Origin: Alphaproteobacteria bacterium
Lineage (GTDB): Bacteria; Pseudomonadota; Alphaproteobacteria; CAAHEQ01; UBA3637
Direction of reading: 5' to 3'
DNA: 18,186 bases
NCBI GenBank assembly: GCA_017513365.1
Contig: JAFXFY010000098.1
Location: 1-18,186 of the forward strand
Positions 12,607-18,186 of this stretch are shown piece after piece. The translations under genes were made by a program, and so were the position numbers. Numbering within the stretch: position 1 is the first letter of the stretch; each line of letters opens with the position of its first letter. Under the pieces are notes generated by a model. The model saw only the letters and a list, made by a program, of their open reading frames with translations, was not told where the DNA came from and did not search any database.

Positions 12607-13932
12607 ATGAAACGATTTTTGTTTGCAAGTTTAATGATGGTATCGGGTATGGCTATGGCCGGCACGATATCTTCTGAAAATATCACAGTAAAAGACAATT
12701 TGTTTGTTGATAAGTCAGGCACGCCCGTTACCGGAACAATTGAACATTTATTTAACAATAAGAAACCTTTTATGAAAATAGAGGCCGAAAATGGGAAGCA
12801 AACAAAAATGACCATGTATTATCCAAATGGTAAAAAGCGAGTACACGATGATGGGCGGGTATTGGCTTATTATCATGTTGATGGTACATTGGCTAATGAA
12901 ATTTTCCGTAGTTCAGATATGATTGTTTTAGAAAAAATATATCATCCAAATGGCGAACTGGCTCAGGAAATTCCTTATCAAAACGGGTATATTGGGGGTA
13001 CGGTTAAATTATATGATATGGATGGCGACTTGATCGAGGAACGTTCATATAAAAGTGTTTCTCAAAAAACTGAAAAGGGTCCTAAAATTGATGTTGTGCG
13101 TCATGGTACGGCCAAGATTTATTTGCCCAATAAAAACGTTATGAGTGAAGTATATGAAAATGGGGCCTTAACTCAAATCGGATATCATGACAAAGATGGT
13201 AAGGAGCTGAAAATTATTAAATTAAAAGTGGGGGCTTTGGCTGTGGATATATGGCGCGCTATATCGGCAGATTATAACAAGGCTTGTGAACTCAAAAAAG
13301 ATGAAAAATTTTCCGGTTTAGTGTTGTTAGAAGACACACAAGGATTGTTGCAAATGACCTGTAAAGACGGCAAGTTAAACGGGTGGGTGCGTGAGATGAT
13401 TCATGTACAACCATGGTTGATGTCTCATACGCCTTATAAAGACGGTAAACAACATGGCGTGCGCATTGAATATGGTGTTCAAGATATGCAAATTGCCGGT
13501 TTGATACCCTATAAAAAAGGAGTTGTTGACGGAACGGTTTATTCTTTTGTGCCAACCAATCGGTTGAATAAAGAGGTTCCCTTTAAAGATGGTAAACCGC
13601 ATGGATTGGTAAAAACATATGCCATTTCCAATAATCAAGATAGTGGGCATGTTGTCATTATGGAAGAACCAATGAAGGCGGGTAAATTAAACGGCATTGT
13701 TAAAATATACAATAAAATGGGTAAAGTAATTGCCGAACGGGTGTTTAAAGATGGTGTAGAAAAAATGCCAGAAAAGAAAACGCAAAAGGCAAAATCAGAA
13801 AATAAAAAGAAAAAATCGGCCTCAAAATCGGATAAAAAGAAAGACTCTAAGACCACAAAAACGTCTTCAAAATCTGATAAAAAAAGTACCGACAAGAAAA
13901 CAACGGATAGCAAAGACAAAAAAAGTAAATAA
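12607..13932 (+). CDS. exported MORN-like repeat protein with Lys/Ser-rich tail
   Basis: A 441-residue protein. The signal peptide MKRFLFASLMMVSGMAMA|G indicates export to the periplasm or surface. The body (about 40-380) holds repeated motifs of the form YxxGKxxG... such as YYPNGKKR, YHPNGELAQE, YKDGKQHG, FKDGKPHG and MKAGKLNG, typical of MORN_2/YwqK-like repeats, with an irregular middle section. Residues from about 388 to the end are an extreme Lys/Ser/Thr-rich low-complexity tail. I chose ATG 12607 over 12601 because GGAG at 12595-12598 is then 8 nt away rather than 2. It overlaps no neighbour and starts 11 nt after the nucleotidyltransferase gene. No terminator is seen before adhE. Function is unknown; the repeats are usually protein- or lipid-binding. 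Confidence 0.75.
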   Translation: MKRFLFASLMMVSGMAMAGTISSENITVKDNLFVDKSGTPVTGTIEHLFNNKKPFMKIEAENGKQTKMTMYYPNGKKRVHDDGRVLAYYHVDGTLANEIFRSSDMIVLEKIYHPNGELAQEIPYQNGYIGGTVKLYDMDGDLIEERSYKSVSQKTEKGPKIDVVRHGTAKIYLPNKNVMSEVYENGALTQIGYHDKDGKELKIIKLKVGALAVDIWRAISADYNKACELKKDEKFSGLVLLEDTQGLLQMTCKDGKLNGWVREMIHVQPWLMSHTPYKDGKQHGVRIEYGVQDMQIAGLIPYKKGVVDGTVYSFVPTNRLNKEVPFKDGKPHGLVKTYAISNNQDSGHVVIMEEPMKAGKLNGIVKIYNKMGKVIAERVFKDGVEKMPEKKTQKAKSENKKKKSASKSDKKKDSKTTKTSSKSDKKSTDKKTTDSKDKKSK

Positions 13933-14024
13933 CTGAGGATAAAAATACCAAAATGCCCTTGATTTTTGCATAAAAATGTGTCATCTTTCTGTCATAATTA
14001 ACAAGCAAACTTAAAGGAGAAAGT

Positions 14025-16682
14025 ATGACAGATAAAAAAACGACTGCGCCTGCCGGTTTGAGTGAAGCCGAACAAGCGCATGTAGATGCATTGGTGGCTA
14101 AGGTAAAAAAAGCTCAGGCTGTTTTTGCAACCTACACTCAAGAACAAGTTGATAAAATTTTTAAAGCCGCTGCCGCTGCTTGTGCCGCTGCTCGTATTCC
14201 GCTGTCTAAAATGGCTGTGGAAGAAACGGGTATGGGCGTTGTAGAAGATAAAGTAATTAAAAACCACTTTGCGGCTGAATATATTTTTAACACCTATAAA
14301 GACACCAAAACATGTGGTGTGATTTGTGATGATCCGGCTGGTGGTTTTAAACAAATTGCCGAACCGGTTGGCTTGATTGCCGGTATTGTGCCGACGACAA
14401 ACCCGACATCAACGGCCATTTTTAAATCACTGCTCGCCCTTAAAACCAGAAACGGTATTATTTTTGCGCCACACCCACGGGCCAAAAAATCCACAAACTA
14501 TGCTGCTAAATTGGTACTGGATGCTGCTGTAGCTGCTGGGGCTCCGGAAGATATTATCGCTTGGATTGATAATCCGACGCCGGCCCTTACAGGTTATTTA
14601 ATGGGTCATAAAAATATCGCTTTGATTTTGGCTACAGGTGGTCCTGGGATGATGAAAGCTGCTTACAGTTCCGGTAATCCAGCTATCGGTGTGGGTGCCG
14701 GTAATACACCAGTTGTCATTGACACAACGGCGAATATTAAAATGGCAGTCAGCTCCGTTATTATGAGTAAAACATTTGATAATGGTGTGATTTGTGCCTC
14801 TGAACAAGCCGTTATTGTTGAAGAACCCATTTATGAAAAAGTCAAACAAGAATTTATTGACCGTGGCTGTGCGTTTTTAAACGATGCCGATAAAAATAAA
14901 CTGAAAAAATTGATTTTTAAAGACGGCAAACTGAACGCCGATATCGTGGGTCAATCTGCTTATAAAATTGCGACAATGGCAGGTATTGAAGTTCCTGAAA
15001 CAACCAAAGTGTTAATTGCGCCGACAACTAGCGTTGATATTTCCAATCCGTTTGCGCATGAAAAATTATCCCCGATTTTGGCATTCTACAGTGCTTCATC
15101 TTTTGAAACGGCTGTGGATATGGCTCAAAAACTCATTGAATTGGGTGGTGCCGGTCATACTTCTGTGCTTTATACAGACGAAACGAACACAGCCCATATG
15201 GACCATTTTTCAAAAATTATGACAACGGGTCGTACACTGATTAATATGCCAGCCAGCCAAGGGGCGATTGGTGATGTGTACAACTTTAGATTGGCTCCGT
15301 CCTTGACACTTGGTTGTGGATCTTGGGGTGGTAACTCTGTCAGTGAAAATATTGGAGTAAAACATTTAATGAATACAAAATCTGTGGCTGAACGCCGTGA
15401 AAATATGTTGTGGTACCGCATTCCGCAAAAAGTGTACTTTAAACGTGGTTGTTTACCACTGGCTTTGGCCGAATTAGAGGGCAAAAAACGCGCCTTTGTC
15501 GTAACCGATAAAGTGATGGTTGATTTGGGGCATATTGCTCGCATTACTAACATTTTGGAATCTCACGGTATGTCCGTTGAAGTGTTCTGCGATGTCAAAC
15601 CGGATCCGGATTTGTCTAACGTTAATAATGCTTTGCAAATCGTGCGTCGTTATCAACCGGATGTGTTTGTGTCCGTTGGTGGCGGGTCTCCGATGGATGC
15701 AGCCAAAATCATCTGGCTGATGTACGAAAATCCGGACTTGTCATTTGAAGATGTAGCTATGCGCTTTATGGATATCCGTAAACGTATTATCCGTTTCCCA
15801 GAAATGGGTAAAAAGGCCGTTATGGTTGCCGTTCCAACCACATCCGGTACTGGGTCTGAAGTAACACCATTTACCGTGATTACAGACGATAAAACCGGTC
15901 AAAAATATCCGATTGCCGATTATGAATTGACACCGGATATGGCCATTATTGACCCAGATTTTGTAATGAGTATGCCAAAAGGGTTGACGGCATTTTCCGG
16001 CTTAGACGTTTTGACACACGCTATTGAAGCTTACACATCCGTGATGGCTTCTAATATGTCAGACGGACATGCTTGTGAAGCCATGCGCTTGGTCTTTAAA
16101 TACTTGAAACGTTCCTATGAAAACGGGGCAGAAGATCCAATTGCTCGTGAAAAAATGCACTATGCTGCTACAATTGCCGGTATGGCCTTTGCGAATGCGT
16201 TTTTAGGGTTGTGCCACTCAATGGCGCATAAACTCGGTGCCAGATTCCATGTGCCACATGGGTTAGCTAATGCCTTATTGCTCAGCTATATCATTCAATT
16301 TAATGCCACAAACGCTCCGACAAAACAAGGCTTATTACCACAATACAAATATCCGTTTGTAAAGGGTCGTTATGTGCGTATTGCCAACTTCTTAGGTTTG
16401 GACGGTGGCTTGGATGATACACACCAAGACGAAAAAGTTCGTGCGTTAATTGAAGCCATTGAAGGGTTGAAAGCTGACCTCAATATCCCAACATCCATCA
16501 AAGATGCCGGTGTGCCGGAAGCAGACTTCTTAGCTCAATTAGATGCATTAAGCGAAGAAGCCTTTGATGACCAATGCACAGGTGGTAATGCCCGTTATCC
16601 GCTTATCAGCGAAATTAAGGATTTGTACTTAAAGGCTTACTACGGCAAACCATTGTTTGAAGAAACCAAAAAGAAAAAATAA
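14025..16682 (+). CDS. adhE: bifunctional acetaldehyde-CoA / alcohol dehydrogenase
   Basis: AdhE reduces acetyl-CoA to acetaldehyde and then to ethanol, reoxidising two NADH under fermentation; it forms cytoplasmic spirosomes. At 885 residues it has the full length of the fusion (E. coli 891). The N-terminal aldehyde dehydrogenase half has VPTTNPTST and catalytic Cys257 in GVICASEQ. The C-terminal iron-dependent ADH half has GGGSPMDAAK and iron ligands Asp661, His665 (LDVLTHAIEAY), His731 (LCHSMAHKLG) and His745 (VPHGLAN), with the same spacings as the E. coli ligands. AAAGGAG lies 5 nt before the ATG. A CATAAT at 13993-13998 could be a -10, but no good -35 is placed for it. It is followed by a strong terminator, so it is probably monocistronic. 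It suggests anaerobic growth. Confidence 0.97.
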   Translation: MTDKKTTAPAGLSEAEQAHVDALVAKVKKAQAVFATYTQEQVDKIFKAAAAACAAARIPLSKMAVEETGMGVVEDKVIKNHFAAEYIFNTYKDTKTCGVICDDPAGGFKQIAEPVGLIAGIVPTTNPTSTAIFKSLLALKTRNGIIFAPHPRAKKSTNYAAKLVLDAAVAAGAPEDIIAWIDNPTPALTGYLMGHKNIALILATGGPGMMKAAYSSGNPAIGVGAGNTPVVIDTTANIKMAVSSVIMSKTFDNGVICASEQAVIVEEPIYEKVKQEFIDRGCAFLNDADKNKLKKLIFKDGKLNADIVGQSAYKIATMAGIEVPETTKVLIAPTTSVDISNPFAHEKLSPILAFYSASSFETAVDMAQKLIELGGAGHTSVLYTDETNTAHMDHFSKIMTTGRTLINMPASQGAIGDVYNFRLAPSLTLGCGSWGGNSVSENIGVKHLMNTKSVAERRENMLWYRIPQKVYFKRGCLPLALAELEGKKRAFVVTDKVMVDLGHIARITNILESHGMSVEVFCDVKPDPDLSNVNNALQIVRRYQPDVFVSVGGGSPMDAAKIIWLMYENPDLSFEDVAMRFMDIRKRIIRFPEMGKKAVMVAVPTTSGTGSEVTPFTVITDDKTGQKYPIADYELTPDMAIIDPDFVMSMPKGLTAFSGLDVLTHAIEAYTSVMASNMSDGHACEAMRLVFKYLKRSYENGAEDPIAREKMHYAATIAGMAFANAFLGLCHSMAHKLGARFHVPHGLANALLLSYIIQFNATNAPTKQGLLPQYKYPFVKGRYVRIANFLGLDGGLDDTHQDEKVRALIEAIEGLKADLNIPTSIKDAGVPEADFLAQLDALSEEAFDDQCTGGNARYPLISEIKDLYLKAYYGKPLFEETKKKK

Positions 16683-16697
16683 TCTTTAAACGAACAA

Positions 16698-16728
16698 AAA
16701 TACCTCCTTAAATGGAGGTATTTTTTTT
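16698..16728. terminator. rho-independent terminator of adhE (probably bidirectional)
   Basis: AAATACCTCC (16698-16707) pairs with GGAGGTATTT (16714-16723) around TTAAAT, followed by T residues and preceded by A residues. It can also terminate the converging lipoprotein gene. Confidence 0.92.
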
Positions 16729-16750
16729 ATGGCTATAAAATATATGTCAT

Positions 16751-17074
16751 TTAATCATAAAACGAAATGCATTTATAGGCAACAGCTTCAATTTTGGCAT
16801 CGTTATCGTCGTTTGTTTCCACGTTTGTGATTTTGATATAATCTGCTCCGATTTTGGCAGCTTGTTTTCGGGCTTTTTTCAAGGCAAAGTTGGAATTCCA
16901 ACTGTACGGTGTATGAATCATGGCAATTTCTTCATAATCGCAATCCGGTGCTTCCTTAAAGGCAACTTTGACTTCTTCCGGTGTAACCGGTGTATAAGAT
17001 TTAGACACCATGATGTGTGTTGAGGCGCATCCGGTCAAGCATAAAACGGCACTTAAATAGAATAATTTTTTCAT
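16751..17074 (-). CDS. small lipoprotein, RcsF/DUF4156-like fold suspected
   Basis: A 107-residue protein with signal peptide MKKLFYLSAVLCLTGC and a lipobox LTGC (Cys16), so it is probably an outer- or inner-membrane lipoprotein. The mature part has a pattern of Glu-rich strand, IAMIHTPY, then a helix ALKKARKQAAKIGADYIKI and a final strand EAVAYKC. This resembles the small alpha/beta folds of RcsF or DUF4156 lipoproteins (helix ending in GA-D/N plus a strand). The resemblance is by eye only. AAGGAG lies upstream of the ATG, and it has its own promoter. Function is unknown; an envelope-stress or structural role would fit an RcsF-like fold. Confidence 0.72.
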   Translation of the reverse strand: MKKLFYLSAVLCLTGCASTHIMVSKSYTPVTPEEVKVAFKEAPDCDYEEIAMIHTPYSWNSNFALKKARKQAAKIGADYIKITNVETNDDNDAKIEAVAYKCISFYD

Positions 17075-17096
17075 GTTTTTCTCCTTGCTATGAACA

Positions 17097-17125
17097 AGTA
17101 TACTGCCGTGTATTTATGTTTTCAA
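17097..17125 (-). promoter_or_regulatory. sigma70-like promoter of the small lipoprotein gene
   Basis: On the minus strand TTGAAA (17125-17120), a 17-bp spacer and TATACT (17102-17097). It lies in the 61-bp gap after the S66-like gene, for which no hairpin terminator is visible. Confidence 0.7.
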
Positions 17126-17135
17126 GTTCTTTTTT

Positions 17136-18110
17136 TTAGGCGGCCTCGGCAAAATCGGCTGTGTCGGCCCAAGACAAAACCGGCACATCAGAGGGGGTGG
17201 ATAATACCGCCGGTGCAAATAAGGTCATGGGACGTCCATGATTAAGACAACAGCCATGTCCGACTGGAGCTCCGGAAAAAATTGGAATATTGGGAGGGCT
17301 GTATTGGATTAATTTTTGAATGTGAGTAGGCGGGGTATCATGAGATAAAATAAAAATGACATTGCTTTGATGCGTGGTGTTGGCCCACATCAAGCATGAT
17401 GCCATATCAACGGGTGTGTCTAATTCGGATAAAATAAAACAGTTTTTGTGGGGCTGAGGCAAAATAGACGACATAATTTGGGGGTGAGTTTTATCCACAA
17501 ATAACCAACCGGATAATTCTTGTACGGCTTTGGCCGCCACGTTAAGTGGTTTTAACAAACACGTACCAGCGGTTGGTTGAGAAATATCACTCATTAAGGC
17601 CCACAATCCTTTTGAATAATAAACGGGTGTGCAAATGCCGTTTTGGCCCAAATAAGATTGAAGGTAAGCGGCATCATCAAATCCGTATATTTTTAAAGAC
17701 GTTCTGCGTTTTGGCAGAGGACCTTGGGTCAATATTATTTTTTTGAGTTCTATCAAAACATCTTGACTGCCATATCCTTCACTTAAATAAACAAATTGAT
17801 ATTTATATCCGTATTTGGTTTTGGCACAGATGGCTTCAAATAACATATTGGCTCGCATTTGGGGAGGATGTGTGTATTCGGTATCATTGTTAAAATATTG
17901 GTGTCTGCCACAAAAAATATTATCGTCATAGGGCAAGGTTAATGTGATATGATATTCGGTTGCTTTTGATATCAGGCGTTGTTTTTCCGTTTTGTCATTA
18001 TAGTGTTCTAAAATGGGTTTTGATACACTGCAAGAAGATGGAATAACAACCAAATGGTTATGACTGACCGGCGGTTTGAAAAAAGTATGTAAAAATGTGT
18101 GCTGTTTCAT
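17136..18110 (-). CDS. S66 LD-carboxypeptidase-like protein, probably lacking the Ser nucleophile
   Basis: A 324-residue protein without an evident signal peptide. Motifs in order match the S66 (LdcA/MccF) layout: VVIPSS near the N-terminus (21-26); MRANMLFEAI (85-94; family RAxDLxxA); VYLSEGYGSQDVL (107-119; family RGGYGxxRLL); IYGFDDAAYL (141-150; family GYSDxTAL); a buried Glu in LSELDTPVD (Glu229); and APVGHGCCLNHGRPMTL (His285; family GHxxxNxxxPxG). LD-carboxypeptidases trim the terminal D-Ala from tetrapeptides in murein recycling. The nucleophilic Ser of the GYSD motif appears as Asp145, so this may be a non-catalytic or divergent member. The ATG follows a run of G (AAGGGGG). The 76 bp upstream hold only weak promoter-like elements (TTGATT...TATAAA, spacing 15). 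Fold assignment is moderately sure. Confidence 0.55.
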   Translation of the reverse strand: MKQHTFLHTFFKPPVSHNHLVVIPSSCSVSKPILEHYNDKTEKQRLISKATEYHITLTLPYDDNIFCGRHQYFNNDTEYTHPPQMRANMLFEAICAKTKYGYKYQFVYLSEGYGSQDVLIELKKIILTQGPLPKRRTSLKIYGFDDAAYLQSYLGQNGICTPVYYSKGLWALMSDISQPTAGTCLLKPLNVAAKAVQELSGWLFVDKTHPQIMSSILPQPHKNCFILSELDTPVDMASCLMWANTTHQSNVIFILSHDTPPTHIQKLIQYSPPNIPIFSGAPVGHGCCLNHGRPMTLFAPAVLSTPSDVPVLSWADTADFAEAA

Positions 18111-18186
18111 GTTCCCCCTTTACATAAAAACAGGTTTGTTTTTTATAGAGGTAGGGTGTGAAAATCAATAAAAAAATACGAACCCA

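Overview
The window comes from an A+T-rich Gram-negative bacterium, most likely an uncultured, host-associated alphaproteobacterium. The evidence is a Kdo cytidylyltransferase (LPS), lipobox lipoproteins, a TIGR01459-type HAD hydrolase and a pilin-like protein whose N-terminus (G|RSMVE) resembles proteins I recall from gut alphaproteobacterial metagenomes. A full-length AdhE points to fermentative, at least partly anaerobic life. The lineage is an inference from gene content; no rRNA is present. I saw no tRNA, rRNA, CRISPR array or transposase.

Layout. 1-770 (minus) is the 5' two-thirds of dnaN, running off the left edge. Diverging from it, 949-4393 (plus) carries a Lon-like AAA+ protease followed after 4 nt by mnmA. 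4394-7670 is an accessory region: two nearly identical 50/48-aa lipoprotein genes, a 395-aa Cys-rich pilin-like gene, a broken 3' copy of a histidine-phosphatase gene, and a transglutaminase-like gene. 7671-10558 (minus) is a compact operon, ppa - HAD hydrolase - kdsB - histidine phosphatase, driven by a near-consensus promoter at 10595-10623. 10649-13932 (plus) is lemA - htpX - HIGH-family nucleotidyltransferase - MORN-like exported protein. 14025-16682 (plus) is adhE with a strong terminator. 16751-18110 (minus) holds a small lipoprotein and an S66 LD-carboxypeptidase-like protein.

The accessory region is the most informative part. The lipoprotein block (A, 4415-4640 and 6398-6615) and the 3' end of the phosphatase gene (C, 6182-6405 and 7671-7889) each occur twice in direct orientation, giving the order A-pilin-C'-A-transglutaminase-C. 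The C'/A junction falls on TCATTTT, and both parental ends carry TCATTTTCA. This is the signature of a tandem duplication by short-homology recombination, after which the two copies hold different cargo genes.

Between the first lipoprotein and the pilin gene lies an undescribed structured element: a good sigma70-like promoter (4692-4720), a 20-bp closing helix (4752-4761/4882-4891 and 4765-4774/4870-4879), two inner hairpins, and a competing 10-bp pairing that overlaps a terminator-like hairpin just before the pilin start. It could be a cis-acting attenuator/riboswitch-like leader or a free-standing small RNA.

Several enzymes appear to lack a usual active-site residue: MnmA (third Cys), the histidine phosphatase (second His) and the S66-like protein (Ser nucleophile). 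These are motif alignments made by eye.
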